DNA of 64,000 nt from Paraburkholderia sp. HP33-1 (GTDB lineage: Bacteria > Pseudomonadota > Gammaproteobacteria > Burkholderiales > Burkholderiaceae), in the NCBI RefSeq assembly GCF_021390595.1, contig NZ_JAJEJR010000003.1, forward strand, positions 1-64,000, given 5' to 3'. Numbering within the stretch: the stretch's first letter is position 1; the number at the start of each line of letters is the position of its first letter. The position numbers and the translations under genes are program-made. Positions 36,526-45,930 of the stretch are shown here, in pieces. Below the pieces are notes generated by a model. The model ran no database searches and was not told the DNA's origin. It saw only the letters and a program-made list of their open reading frames with translations.

Positions 36526-37734
36526 TCATTGCAGAATCGTCAACACCCGGGGCAGCACGCGCTCGAGGCTCGTCAGGTCGCGCGCGCCGGCCAGCAGGTC
36601 GATATAAGGGAGCGCCGCCTGCATGCCGGCGCTGGCCGGCGTGAAATCGGCGCGGCTCGCGAGCGGATTGAGCCACACGAGACACCGGCAACGGCGCCGC
36701 AGCGTGGCGAGCGCTTGCCGCAGACGTTCGGGCTCACCGGCATCGTAGCCGTCACTGACCATCACGACCGCCGTGCGCGAATGGAGCAGCCGCCTCGCGT
36801 GCTGCCGGTTGAATTCATCGACACTGTCGCCGATGCGCGTGCCGCCCGCCCAACCCGCCGACAGCAGTTGCAGCCGCTCCTGCGAACGCCACGGGTCCGG
36901 GTCGCGCAACGCCTGTCCGATGCCCACCAGCCGGGTGTGGAAGATGAAGCAATGCACGTCGGAAACCCGTGCGCTCAGTACGCGGGCGAGTCGCAGATAG
37001 AAAAAACTGTACAGGCTCATCGAGCGGCTCACGTCCAGCAGCAGCACGATGCGCGGCCGCAGCCGCCGCTTGCGGCGCCAGCCGAGATCGAGCGGCAAGC
37101 CGCCATGCGACACGCTGCGGCGGATCGTCCACCCGATGTCGATCGTGCGGCCACTGCACGCGCGCCGTTCGCGGCGCACCGCAATGCCTTGCAGGCGCTG
37201 AGCGAAACGGCGGATCGCCGCATCGATCGCGAATAGTTCGTCGGGCTGATGCAAATGGCGGAAATCCGCGTGCGCCAAAGACTCTTCCCACGCGGCGCCC
37301 TGCTCGGCCGTCCTGCCGTTTGGCTGCGCCGCGCTGGCCCCGCGCCCCGCCGCAAGTGAAAGCGGCGTGCCCTCGCTACCGTCGCGCGCTCCTGCGCTCT
37401 TTGCCATGTCGATGCGGCCCGCGCCGCCGGCCCGCGTTTCGACCAGACTGCGCCGATTCGGCACGAAAAAGTAAGCGTCGAACAGTTCGTCGAAGCGCCG
37501 CCACTGCTGCGCATTCGAGCACAGCAACGCGCGCAGGCTCCAGCGCAACACCTCGCTGTCCAGTTGGCCCATGCGCAACGCAACGTCCATCGACGCAGCC
37601 ACGTCACTGCTGGTGACGCGGAAATCGTTCGCGCGCAACCAGCCGGCAAAACCCGTATAGCGGGTTACCAGCGCCTCTTCGAGGGCCGAGGGCGAGCGGG
37701 CTCGCGCGGCGGTGCAGTCGATCCCGGTCAGCAT
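36526..37734 (-). CDS. coxE: VWA-domain protein CoxE
   Basis: 402 residues. A von Willebrand A domain with the MIDAS motif DVSRSMS (in RIVLLLDVSRSMSLYSFFY) and VVMVSDGYDAGEPE lies in the C-terminal half; the N-terminal part (DFRVTSSDVAASMDVALRMG) matches CoxE-type proteins. Works with the AAA ATPase CoxD in maturing the Mo-Cu active site of CO dehydrogenase in the cytoplasm. Overlaps coxD by 7 bases. Confidence 0.9.
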   Translation of the reverse strand: MLTGIDCTAARARSPSALEEALVTRYTGFAGWLRANDFRVTSSDVAASMDVALRMGQLDSEVLRWSLRALLCSNAQQWRRFDELFDAYFFVPNRRSLVETRAGGAGRIDMAKSAGARDGSEGTPLSLAAGRGASAAQPNGRTAEQGAAWEESLAHADFRHLHQPDELFAIDAAIRRFAQRLQGIAVRRERRACSGRTIDIGWTIRRSVSHGGLPLDLGWRRKRRLRPRIVLLLDVSRSMSLYSFFYLRLARVLSARVSDVHCFIFHTRLVGIGQALRDPDPWRSQERLQLLSAGWAGGTRIGDSVDEFNRQHARRLLHSRTAVVMVSDGYDAGEPERLRQALATLRRRCRCLVWLNPLASRADFTPASAGMQAALPYIDLLAGARDLTSLERVLPRVLTILQ

Positions 37735-38621
37735 GACGCCACCAGTCTTTCGACGACGGGCCGCGTGAGGCCCGCCTGGTCCTCGCGGGTTTTGACCAGC
37801 GCGGCGAGCGAATCCATGATCCGATCGACGCCGTCCGCATTGATCGAACTGACGCCGAGGCGCAGCAACGCGGCGACCCAGTCGAGCGTTTCAGCCAGCC
37901 CCGGTTTCTTTTGCAAATCCATTTGCCGTACCGACTGGACGAATTCGACGATCTGCCGCGCGAGCTTCTCCGGCACCTCGGGGATCTGGCTGCGCACGAT
38001 CAGCAATTCTTTTTCGAAGCCCGGGTAGTCGACGTACTGATAGAGGCAGCGACGGCGCAACGCGTCGGAGATTTCGCGCGTACCGTTGGACGTCAGAACG
38101 ACGAACGGCCGCTCGTTGGCACGAATCACGCCAAGTTCCGGAATCGACATCTGGAAGTCGGACAGCAACTCCAGCAGATAGGCTTCGAACGCCTCGTCGG
38201 TGCGATCGATCTCGTCGATCAGCAGCACCGGCGCAGGGGTCGTCGTGATCGCTTCGAGCAGCGGCCGTTTGAGCAGATAGCGCTCCGAGAAAATGTCCTG
38301 TTCCTTGTCCGGAATCGGCCGCCTGTCCTGTTCCAGCAGTTTGATCGCCAGCAACTGGTGCTGGTAGTTCCATTCGTAGAGCGCCGAATGCGCGTCGAGA
38401 CCTTCGTAGCATTGCAGGCGAATCAGCCGCGTATCGAGTAGCCGCGCGAGCGCCTTGGCGACTTCCGTCTTGCCGACTCCGGCCTCGCCTTCGAGCAGCA
38501 ATGGCCGGCGCATTTCCATCGTCAGCAGCAAGGTCGCGGCAAAGCTGCGCTCGCAAATGAAGCCCTGCCGCGCAAGCCGAGCCTGCAGCTCGACGACGTC
38601 GCCCATGCGGTCGCTGGCCAT
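37728..38621 (-). CDS. coxD: MoxR-type AAA+ ATPase CoxD
   Basis: 297 residues. Walker A is LEGEAGVGKTEVAKALARLL, Walker B is VLLIDEIDRTDEAFEAYLLE, sensor 1 is VVLTSNGTREISDALRRRC. Length and LQCYEGLDAHSALYEWNYQHQL match CoxD. Known role of the family is post-translational assembly of the [CuSMoO2] site of CO dehydrogenase, with CoxE and CoxF. Starts 15 bp after coxG. Confidence 0.94.
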   Translation of the reverse strand: MASDRMGDVVELQARLARQGFICERSFAATLLLTMEMRRPLLLEGEAGVGKTEVAKALARLLDTRLIRLQCYEGLDAHSALYEWNYQHQLLAIKLLEQDRRPIPDKEQDIFSERYLLKRPLLEAITTTPAPVLLIDEIDRTDEAFEAYLLELLSDFQMSIPELGVIRANERPFVVLTSNGTREISDALRRRCLYQYVDYPGFEKELLIVRSQIPEVPEKLARQIVEFVQSVRQMDLQKKPGLAETLDWVAALLRLGVSSINADGVDRIMDSLAALVKTREDQAGLTRPVVERLVASC

Positions 38622-38636
38622 GATCGCTGCCCGGCC

Positions 38637-39257
38637 TTAAGCCGTCTTGCGGGAAAAAAGCCCGCGTAACCAGTCGCGCACCACGGCCCACGCGAGCGCG
38701 AGGCCATTCAGTTCGGGAGGCGGCGCGTTGACGTCCGATGCGGCAGCAGGCGGCTGCGGCTCGCCTGGCGTGGTGCTGACCGGCGCCGCTTCAGGCCGTG
38801 GCTGCGAGCTTTGCAGCCGCGCCGCAAAGTTCGCCACGAACTGCTTGAGCATCTGCTCCGACACCGGGCCCATCAGCCGGCCACCGAGGGAAGCGGCCTT
38901 GCCGCTCATCGTCACCTCGCTCTTGCCCACCAGCTCGCAGGCCTCGCCGCTGGCCTGCACGGCGGCAACCAGATCCATCGACGCCGCCGAGGTGCCGGTC
39001 GTGTCCGCGCCCTTGCCGGTCAGATGCAAGCGGCGCGCCGCCGCGTCGAGCTCCACCACCTCGATATCGCCTTTGAACGACATCACAGCCGGCCCGAGCC
39101 GTACCGTGATCGTCCCTTTGTAGTGCGTGGCGTCGACGCGTTCGGTAATTTTCGCGCCCGGCATGCAGCCGGCCACGGCCTCGATGTCCTGCATCAGTTG
39201 CCACGCGTTATCCGCCGTGGCGGCCAGCGGAAACACCTTTTCCAGTACGACTTTCAT
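38637..39257 (-). CDS. coxG: CoxG family protein (SRPBCC fold)
   Basis: 206 residues from the ATG at 39257; the frame continues 5' into coxL territory but the family begins MKVVLEKVFPLAATADNAWQ. LMQDIEAVAGCMPGAKITER and GTITVRLGPAVMSFKGDIEV are hallmarks of the CoxG/START-like family. The C-terminus (RKTA end) is preceded by a hydrophobic stretch (LNGLALAWAVVRDWLRGLF) after a Pro/Ala-rich linker, so it may anchor CO dehydrogenase to the membrane, as proposed for CoxG. 86 bp after coxL. Confidence 0.9.
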   Translation of the reverse strand: MKVVLEKVFPLAATADNAWQLMQDIEAVAGCMPGAKITERVDATHYKGTITVRLGPAVMSFKGDIEVVELDAAARRLHLTGKGADTTGTSAASMDLVAAVQASGEACELVGKSEVTMSGKAASLGGRLMGPVSEQMLKQFVANFAARLQSSQPRPEAAPVSTTPGEPQPPAAASDVNAPPPELNGLALAWAVVRDWLRGLFSRKTA

Positions 39258-39343
39258 CGATGCCCCCATCGCATGTATGTGCGTGCGCCCCGCGGTGCGG
39301 GCCTTCAGCACCGCGGCCTTTGCGTCGCCGACGCGCGTCGCGA

Positions 39344-41755
39344 TCACTGCCGCGTGAGCCCCAGCGCGCGGCATTGCTGCCAGACGCGATACGCGTTGTG
39401 CGGCATGTTCATATGCGTGACGCCCAGATGGGCGAACGCATCGACCACGGCGGCCGTAAAGCACGGAATGGAGCCGACGTGCGGCGACTCCGCCACCCCC
39501 TTTGCGCCGATCGGATGATGCGGCGAAGGCGTCACCGTGAAGTCGGTCTCCCAGTGAGGCGTTTCGACCGCCGTCGGCACGAAGTAATCGAGCAGCGTGC
39601 CGCCCAGCAGATTGCCGGATTCGTCATAGGGCAGTTCCTGACCCATCGCGACCGCAAATCCCTCGGTCAAACCGCCGTGGATCTGCCCTTCGATGATCAT
39701 CGGATTGATTCGCGTACCGCAATCGTCGAGCGCATAGAAGCGGCGCACCTTCGTTTCGCCGGTATAACGACTCACATCCAGCACGCATACGTACGCGCCG
39801 AACGGGAACGTGAAGTTGGGCGGGTCGTAATAATCGACTGCCTCCAGCCCCATTTCCATCCCCTCGGGCACGTTGTTATAAGCCGCCCACGCGACTTCCT
39901 TGACGGTCTTGAACTGGCCGGGCGAGCCTTTGAGCACGAAGCGGTCGAGATCGAACTCGACGTCGCCGGGGCTCGCTTCGAGAAGATGCGCGGCGATGTG
40001 CCGGGCCTTCTCGCGAATCTTGCGCGACGCGCGCGCGACCGCGGCGCCCGCGACCGGCGTCGAACGCGAGCCGTAGGTACCGAGCCCATAGGGCGCGGTC
40101 GACGTGTCGCCCTCTTCCACGGTAATCACCGACGCCGGAATGCCCGCCTCGGACGCGATGATCTGCGCGTAAGTGGTCTGGTGGCCCTGACCTTGCGTGA
40201 TCGTGCCCATCCGCGCGACCGCGGAGCCGTCGGGATGCACGCGGATTTCGCACGAGTCGAACATGCCGACGCCGAGGATGTCGCACATCTTCGACGGCCC
40301 GGCGCCGACGATCTCCGTAAAGTTCACGACACCGATGCCCATGAGCCATTCGGCGGTCGGGTCCGCGCGCCGCGCGGCCTGCTCGGCACGTAGCGCCGGA
40401 TAGTCGACGGCGGCGAGCACTTTCTTCAGTGCCGGCTCGTAATCGCCCGAATCGTATTCGAGCCCGAGCGGCGTCGTGTACGGGAACTGCTCCTTGCGGA
40501 TGAAGTTGCGCAGACGGATTTCGGCCTTGTCGATGCCAAGCTTTTGCGCCAGCACGTCGACCATCCGCTCGATCAGATAGACCGCCTCCGTGACCCTGAA
40601 CGAGCAGCGGTACGCAACACCACCCGGAAACTTGTTGGTATAGACACCGTCCACCGACACGAACGCGTTCGGAATTGCATAGGAGCCCGTACAGACGTGG
40701 AACATGCCCGCGGGCCACTTGGTCGGGTCGGCGCATGCGTCGAACGCGCCGTGGTCCGCGGTCACCTGCACGCGCAGCGCCTTGATGTGGCCGTCGCGAT
40801 CCGCCGCGAGTTCGCCGGTCATGTGATAGTCGCGCGCAAATGCGGTGCTGCTGAGGTTCTCGGCACGCGACTCGATCCACTTGACCGGCCGCCCCAGCAC
40901 GATCGACGCGACGATCGACGTCACGTAGCCCGGATACACGCCGACCTTGTTGCCGAAGCCGCCGCCGATATCCGGCGAGATGATGCGGATCTTCGATTCG
41001 GGGATCGTCGAGAGCAAACCCACCACCGTGCGCACGACGTGCGGCGCCTGCGATGTGATATAGACCGTCAGATCGCCGCGCGCCTTGTCGAACGACGCGA
41101 CGCAGCCGCAGGTTTCGAGCGGGCACGGATGCACGCGCGGGTACAGCATGGTCTGCTCGACCGTGACCTCCGCGTTGTCGAACACGCGGTCGGTCTTGTC
41201 CCGGTCGCCGATCTGCCAGGTGAAAATGTGGTTCGGATGCTTGCGCGCGCCATGCGCGCCGGCCTGCTTGTCCTGAATGTCCTCACGAATGACCGGTGCG
41301 TCGGCGGCGAGCGCCGCGAGCGGATCGATCACCGCCGGCAATTCCTCATACTCGACCTCCACCAGTTCCGCGGCGTCCGCGGCCACATAGCGGTCGTCGG
41401 CGACGACGAACGCGACTTCCTGGTTCTGGAAGCAGACCTTCGTGTCGGCCAGCACGGCTTGCACGTCGCCGGCGAGCGTCGGCATCCAGTGCAGCTTGAG
41501 CGGCTTCAGGTCGTCCGCGGTCAGAACCGCGTGCACGCCTGGATGCGCGAGCGCGCGGGACTTGTCGATGCGCTTCACGCGCGCATGCGCATAGGGACTG
41601 CGCACCATCACGCCGAACAGCATGCCCGGCATTTTCACGTCATCGACGTAGGTGCCCTTGCCCTGGATGAAGCGCGGGTCCTCGCGGCGTTTGCGCGAGC
41701 AGCCCATGCCCTCCAGCGCGGCGAGACGGTCGAGATTGGTGTCGAGATTGCCCAT
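39344..41755 (-). CDS. coxL: Aerobic CO dehydrogenase large subunit, form I
   Basis: 803 residues from the ATG at 41755, with GGGAG 6 bases upstream (a GTG directly before is the alternative). Molybdenum-copper subunit that oxidises CO to CO2. The active-site loop reads AYRCSFR around residues 381-387, the diagnostic form I signature (form II has AYRGAGR); its cysteine ligates copper. Other conserved segments: DIGGGFGNKVGVYPGYV, TITQGQGHQTTYAQI and GAKGVAESPH with the catalytic Glu. The length equals known CoxL. Third gene of coxMSL, followed by coxG, D, E, F. Confidence 0.97.
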   Translation of the reverse strand: MGNLDTNLDRLAALEGMGCSRKRREDPRFIQGKGTYVDDVKMPGMLFGVMVRSPYAHARVKRIDKSRALAHPGVHAVLTADDLKPLKLHWMPTLAGDVQAVLADTKVCFQNQEVAFVVADDRYVAADAAELVEVEYEELPAVIDPLAALAADAPVIREDIQDKQAGAHGARKHPNHIFTWQIGDRDKTDRVFDNAEVTVEQTMLYPRVHPCPLETCGCVASFDKARGDLTVYITSQAPHVVRTVVGLLSTIPESKIRIISPDIGGGFGNKVGVYPGYVTSIVASIVLGRPVKWIESRAENLSSTAFARDYHMTGELAADRDGHIKALRVQVTADHGAFDACADPTKWPAGMFHVCTGSYAIPNAFVSVDGVYTNKFPGGVAYRCSFRVTEAVYLIERMVDVLAQKLGIDKAEIRLRNFIRKEQFPYTTPLGLEYDSGDYEPALKKVLAAVDYPALRAEQAARRADPTAEWLMGIGVVNFTEIVGAGPSKMCDILGVGMFDSCEIRVHPDGSAVARMGTITQGQGHQTTYAQIIASEAGIPASVITVEEGDTSTAPYGLGTYGSRSTPVAGAAVARASRKIREKARHIAAHLLEASPGDVEFDLDRFVLKGSPGQFKTVKEVAWAAYNNVPEGMEMGLEAVDYYDPPNFTFPFGAYVCVLDVSRYTGETKVRRFYALDDCGTRINPMIIEGQIHGGLTEGFAVAMGQELPYDESGNLLGGTLLDYFVPTAVETPHWETDFTVTPSPHHPIGAKGVAESPHVGSIPCFTAAVVDAFAHLGVTHMNMPHNAYRVWQQCRALGLTRQ

Positions 41756-41771
41756 CACGTTCTCCCGGTCG

Positions 41772-42293
41772 TCAGTGGGTATCCGCTGTCATCAACGGAT
41801 GCGATGTTTCCACCGCTTCGCCCCGCAGCTTGCGCGCCGCGTATTGCACCGCCTTCACGATGTTCTGATAGCCCGTACAGCGGCATAGATTGCCCGCCAT
41901 CCAGTAGCGGATCTCTTCGTCGCTCGGCGAGGGGTTTTCCCGCAACAGTCGATAGGCACGCATCAGCATGCCCGGTGTACAGAAGCCGCATTGCAGCCCA
42001 TGCTCCTGCATGAAGCCCTCCTGCAGCGCATGCAGTTCGCCGCCTTGCGCGAGGCCTTCGACGGTCAGCACCTCGGCGCCTTCCGCCTGCACCGTCAGCA
42101 ACGTGCAGGACTTGACCGACATGCCGTTGAAATCGACCGTGCAGGCGCCGCAATGAGATGTCTCGCAGCCGATGTGCGGTCCGGTGTGCAAACACTTTTC
42201 GCGAAGCGTATGAATCAGCAGTTCGCGAGGCTCGACGATCACATCGGTTTCCTTACCGTTCAGCTTGAACGACACGACGGTTCTGTTGGTCAT
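41772..42293 (-). CDS. coxS: Aerobic CO dehydrogenase small (iron-sulfur) subunit
   Basis: 173 residues. Two [2Fe-2S] clusters: the plant-type cysteines in [12 protein letters not shown] with the downstream SCTLL, and the helical-domain motif QCGFCTPGM and [12 protein letters not shown]. Carries electrons from the Mo site to FAD in CoxM. GGAG lies 8 bases before the ATG. 23 bp after coxM. Confidence 0.97.
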   Translation of the reverse strand: MTNRTVVSFKLNGKETDVIVEPRELLIHTLREKCLHTGPHIGCETSHCGACTVDFNGMSVKSCTLLTVQAEGAEVLTVEGLAQGGELHALQEGFMQEHGLQCGFCTPGMLMRAYRLLRENPSPSDEEIRYWMAGNLCRCTGYQNIVKAVQYAARKLRGEAVETSHPLMTADTH

Positions 42294-42316
42294 CTCACGG
42301 TCTCCAGGAACGGATT

Positions 42317-43183
42317 TCAGTGTGCCGCCCGCGCGAAAGCGGTCGTCAGGGCCCGGCGCGTCATCTCGCCCGCCATTGCCGTCTTGTAGTCGATGTCGCC
42401 GCGCAGATCGGCGACCGGCGCGCAGACTCCCATCGCCAGCCGGGCGGCTTCGGCGATCGCTGGCTCATCGAGCGGTTTGCTCTGCAGGTACTGCTCCGCA
42501 TCGAGCGCGCGGATGGCCTTGTCGGCGACATTCGTCAGCGCGATTCGCACGGCGCTGACTGTTCCCGCGCTCGCGCGCAGCGTCACGGCCGTGGCCGCCG
42601 TCGCGAAGTCGCCGGTCTTGCGCTTGAGCTTCGCGTAGCAATAGCCGGTGCCCGCCGGCGGCGTCGGGATGCGGATTTCCGTCATGATTTCGCCGGGTTC
42701 GAGCAGCGTCGCGTAAGTGCCAAGAAAGAAGTCGTCGGCCGACACGATGCGCTCGCCGTGTTCGCCCGCCAGCACGAACGAAGCGTCGAGCGCCATCATC
42801 AGCGCGGGGTGGTCGTTGCCCGGATCGGCATGCGACAGGTCGCCACCGAGCGTGCCGCGGTAACGCACCTGAGGATCGGAAATCTGCCGGGCGCCCTCCA
42901 CGATCACCGGACACTTGGTCTGCAACAGTTCCGACCAGATCAATTCGTTCTCGGTGGTCATCGCGCCGATGCGGATCTCGCCGTCGGCTTCCCGAATGCC
43001 TTTGAGTTCCGCCAGCTTGCCCAGATCGATCAGATGACCGGGATCGGCGAAACGCAGCTTCATCATCGGCAGCAGACTGTGGCCGCCGGCCAGCACCTTC
43101 GCCTGCGCGCCATACTCGTTGAGCAGCGCAATGGCCTCCGGCAAGGTGCTCGGAGCGTGGTATTCGAATGGGCGAGGGATCAC
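42317..43183 (-). CDS. coxM: Aerobic CO dehydrogenase medium (FAD) subunit
   Basis: 288 residues from the GTG at 43183, chosen because a perfect AAGGAGG sits 5 bases upstream and the length then equals known CoxM; an earlier in-frame GTG at 43207 is disfavoured. FAD-binding motifs [11 protein letters not shown] and [14 protein letters not shown] (typical AGGHS and TIGG types). Transfers electrons to the quinone pool. First gene of the cox operon; divergent from rcoM. Confidence 0.96.
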   Translation of the reverse strand: MIPRPFEYHAPSTLPEAIALLNEYGAQAKVLAGGHSLLPMMKLRFADPGHLIDLGKLAELKGIREADGEIRIGAMTTENELIWSELLQTKCPVIVEGARQISDPQVRYRGTLGGDLSHADPGNDHPALMMALDASFVLAGEHGERIVSADDFFLGTYATLLEPGEIMTEIRIPTPPAGTGYCYAKLKRKTGDFATAATAVTLRASAGTVSAVRIALTNVADKAIRALDAEQYLQSKPLDEPAIAEAARLAMGVCAPVADLRGDIDYKTAMAGEMTRRALTTAFARAAH

Positions 43184-43541
43184 ACGGGCCTCCTTGTCGT
43201 CATGCACCTGCGAGCGGGCGCTTCATCGACGCAATCAAGGATTTCACAATGCAATGCAGCAATTCAACGCGATTTCCCGAACGGTGGTTCGTGAGCGTCA
43301 ACTACCGGAAAACGGACCTGAAACCCGGCTCTCGCGAACGATCCGGCCCTTGCGCCATCCTTCGCACGCGCGCCGGGCGGGACCATTTCGCGGATTGCGG
43401 CGGCATTCCAATGCCGCTCGCCTGAACGACGGGTTTACCTGCGTGAACGCCCGGGAAATTTGCGCGAAAATCGGCACACACCTACCCGGAAAGTCCCTCC
43501 GCCACAGAGCGTGAACAGCGCATAAAGACAGGAGACCCAAC
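43184..43541. promoter_or_regulatory. Divergent coxM-rcoM control region
   Basis: 358 bases between the two start codons. GGAAA-type motifs recur: CGGGAAATT at 43452, CGAAAATCG at 43465 and CCGGAAAGT at 43486 on the plus strand, plus the inverted copy GATTTCCCG at 43271. Their spacing (about 11 and 23 bases) follows the helix repeat, as expected for LytTR-type sites. Binding by RcoM is a hypothesis. Confidence 0.45.
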
Positions 43542-44345
43542 GTGAAACCTTCTGAGCCCGCGGCTGCGCTCGCGCGCGAGCGCCGCGCGGAAACGTTCCA
43601 GCACAAGCTCGAGCAGTTCAATCCGGGCATTGTCTGGCTCGATCCACAGGGCCGGGTGACAGCGTTCAACGACGTCGCGCTGCAAATTCTGGGTCCGGCC
43701 GGCGAACAATCACTCGGCGTTGCGCAGGACAGTCTGTTCGGCATCGACGTCGTGCAGTTGCACCCGGAAAAGAGCCGCGACAAACTTCGCTTTTTGCTGC
43801 AGTCGAAGGACGTGGGCGGTTGTCCCGTCAGGTCGCCGCCGCCGGTGGCGATGATGATCAACATTCCCGACCGGATCCTGATGATCAAGGTATCCAAGAT
43901 GACGGGCGCCGGGGGCGCCTGCGGCACCTGCATGATCTTCTACGATGTCACCGATCTGACCACTGAACCGTCCAGCCCGTCGGCGGGCTCCAACACGGCT
44001 TTGCCGCGCCGCCTTTTCAAAATTCCCGTGTACCTCAAGAACCGCGTGATTCTGATCGATCTGAAGGACATCGTGCGTTTCCAGGGCGACGGTCATTACA
44101 CGACGATCGTCACGAAAGATGAGCGCTATCTGTCCAATCTCTCGCTGGCCGATCTCGAACTGCGTCTGGACAGCGGCATCTACCTGCGGGTTCACCGCAG
44201 CCACATCGTGAGCCTTCAGTACGCGGTCGAACTGGTGAAGCTGGACGAAAGCGTCAATCTCGTGATGGACGACGCGGAGCAGAGCCAGGTGCCGGTCAGC
44301 CGATCGAAAACGGCGCAACTGAAGGAACTCCTTGGCGTGGCGTGA
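43542..44345 (+). CDS. rcoM: CO-sensing haem regulator RcoM (PAS-LytTR)
   Basis: 267 residues, the same length as the characterised Burkholderia xenovorans RcoM as I recall it. N-terminal PAS domain (about 20-130) and C-terminal LytTR DNA-binding domain (about 160-262; YLKNRVILIDLKDIVRFQGD, YLRVHRSHIVSLQ). The known haem ligands are all in place by direct count: H74 (VQLHPEK), C94 (GGCPVRS) and M104 (VAMMIN), where Cys94 is replaced by Met104 on reduction and CO displaces Met104. One-component activator of cox genes in response to CO. Encoded divergently from coxM. The match of ligand positions makes the call strong. Confidence 0.96.
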   Translation: MKPSEPAAALARERRAETFQHKLEQFNPGIVWLDPQGRVTAFNDVALQILGPAGEQSLGVAQDSLFGIDVVQLHPEKSRDKLRFLLQSKDVGGCPVRSPPPVAMMINIPDRILMIKVSKMTGAGGACGTCMIFYDVTDLTTEPSSPSAGSNTALPRRLFKIPVYLKNRVILIDLKDIVRFQGDGHYTTIVTKDERYLSNLSLADLELRLDSGIYLRVHRSHIVSLQYAVELVKLDESVNLVMDDAEQSQVPVSRSKTAQLKELLGVA

Positions 44346-44361
44346 GATGCCGAGCGGCATC
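44346..44361. terminator. Small hairpin between convergent genes
   Basis: GATGCC-GAGC-GGCATC, 6-bp stem directly after the rcoM stop and 10 bp before the MFS gene's stop. No clear T-tract on either strand, so a weak or bidirectional terminator at best. Confidence 0.3.
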
Positions 44362-44370
44362 CGCGCCACT

Positions 44371-45636
44371 TCACGATCCGCGAGCTGCCGCTGCCCGTGC
44401 CCTGCCCGACTTCAAGCGCCAGTTCGCGAGCGCGCCGAGCGCCATCAGCATGCTGGTGCCGAGAAACACCGCGCGCATTCCGACGTGTCCGCCGACGAAA
44501 CCGCCTAACAGCGGCCCGGCCACCTGTCCCGCGTACTGCGACGACACCGAGTACCCAAGAATCGCACCCGTCACGCTCGCCGGCACATGGTGGCGGATCA
44601 CGCTCGCGATGCACGGCAACAGGCCGCCCAGTGCCATTCCCATCAGGAAACGCAGCACGATCAGTTGCCAGCTCGCGGTGACGAACGCCTGCGGAACGAG
44701 CAGCGCCGCCGCTACGGCGAGGCAGCCGATGAGCACGTTCCAATGCCCGACACGATCGGCGAACCTGCCCAGCCGCGTTGAGGAGATCACGCTGCCGAGC
44801 GCTGCGCCCGACATCACGAAGCCCGCGACCATCGTCACGCTTTGAGGCTTCGTGAGCTGGGCGACGTAAACGGTGATGATGGGCTCGATCGACATGTTCG
44901 CGACCATCAGCAACAGACCCGTGGCAAGCATCGCGATAGCCGGCCCCTTGTCGTCCACCAATGCCCAAGCGCCCTGCTTCCGTGCGTTGTCCGCGCGCTT
45001 GCGGACCGGCGTTTCGCGGATCATGAACGCCGTCGCGAGAAAGGCGACGAAGATCGCCGCGCCCGATGCCCAGAAAGTCGCGCGAATGCCGATCAGCGGC
45101 GGCAGGAAACCGCCCAACAGCGGGCCGACCAGATTGCCTGCCATGATCCCCGACGACAGAACGCCGAGCGCCCAGCCCGAACGCGACTTCGGCGTCTGCG
45201 TCGCCACGAGGATCATCGAGCCCGACGCATATCCGCCGAGCAGCCCCGCGAGCAGCCGCAACGCGACCAGTTGCCAAGCCGAGTGCGCCATGCCGATCAG
45301 CGACATCGCGGCCGCCATGCCAAGGCTCGAACGGATCAGCATCAGCTTGCGGCCGTAGAGGTCCGCGAGCTTGCCCCACAGCGGCGCGACGAGCGCAGCG
45401 CTGAAAAAAGTCGCCCCGAACGCGGCGCCCGACCACTGCACGATCGCCGCATGGTCCGTCACGCCGAGCTGCTCGACGTAGAGCGGCAGGAACGGCAGCA
45501 GCAACGTCATCGCGACGATGGTCGTGAACGAGCCGAACACGCACACGCAAAGGTTGCGCTGCCAGTGCGCGGCGGCTTCGTCGTCGGCCGGCGGGGCGGC
45601 CGTGGCGGCCGATGGTACGTCGAGCTTGCGATTCAT
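44371..45636 (-). CDS. MFS transporter, multidrug efflux type
   Basis: 421 residues from the ATG at 45636; a GTG at 45672 is an alternative. About 12 hydrophobic helices. The motif-A loop between helices 2 and 3 reads PLWGKLADLYGRKLMLIRSS, and the second-half copy is GRFADRVGHWNVL. Motif C-like GIMAGNLVGPLLGGFLPPL in helix 5 suggests an antiporter of the DHA1 drug-efflux group. Convergent with rcoM; not obviously linked to CO oxidation. Substrate unknown. Confidence 0.88.
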   Translation of the reverse strand: MNRKLDVPSAATAAPPADDEAAAHWQRNLCVCVFGSFTTIVAMTLLLPFLPLYVEQLGVTDHAAIVQWSGAAFGATFFSAALVAPLWGKLADLYGRKLMLIRSSLGMAAAMSLIGMAHSAWQLVALRLLAGLLGGYASGSMILVATQTPKSRSGWALGVLSSGIMAGNLVGPLLGGFLPPLIGIRATFWASGAAIFVAFLATAFMIRETPVRKRADNARKQGAWALVDDKGPAIAMLATGLLLMVANMSIEPIITVYVAQLTKPQSVTMVAGFVMSGAALGSVISSTRLGRFADRVGHWNVLIGCLAVAAALLVPQAFVTASWQLIVLRFLMGMALGGLLPCIASVIRHHVPASVTGAILGYSVSSQYAGQVAGPLLGGFVGGHVGMRAVFLGTSMLMALGALANWRLKSGRARAAAARGS

Positions 45637-45930
45637 CTTCGCGACTTTCCATGGTGGTGAGCGTCGGTTCACGCTCTCCCGGGCATCGTAACGGGCTGCC
45701 GCGCCATCAGGCAGTCAACCCATCATCCTGGTATCGTTGCTACCTCTTCGGGAGTCGCGCGGTCGCGGCGCAATCCCATGAATACCCCGCCGTAACCTCG
45801 GCTTTTCGACCGATTGACCGCCGGGCAGGTATCCGACAATTCGTAACGATACGAGGCGAGTCCCATAGCGCGGCGGCCTCCCGAACGACGAAACGGTATT
45901 CGTCACTACGTGCACTTTGCCGAGGCAGAC

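Noticed and set aside
39260..42013. Two plus-strand open frames (377 and 489 codons) opposite coxL and coxS
   Set aside because: Antisense to genes with unmistakable CO dehydrogenase motifs; compositions are Arg/His/Val-rich and non-coding in character.
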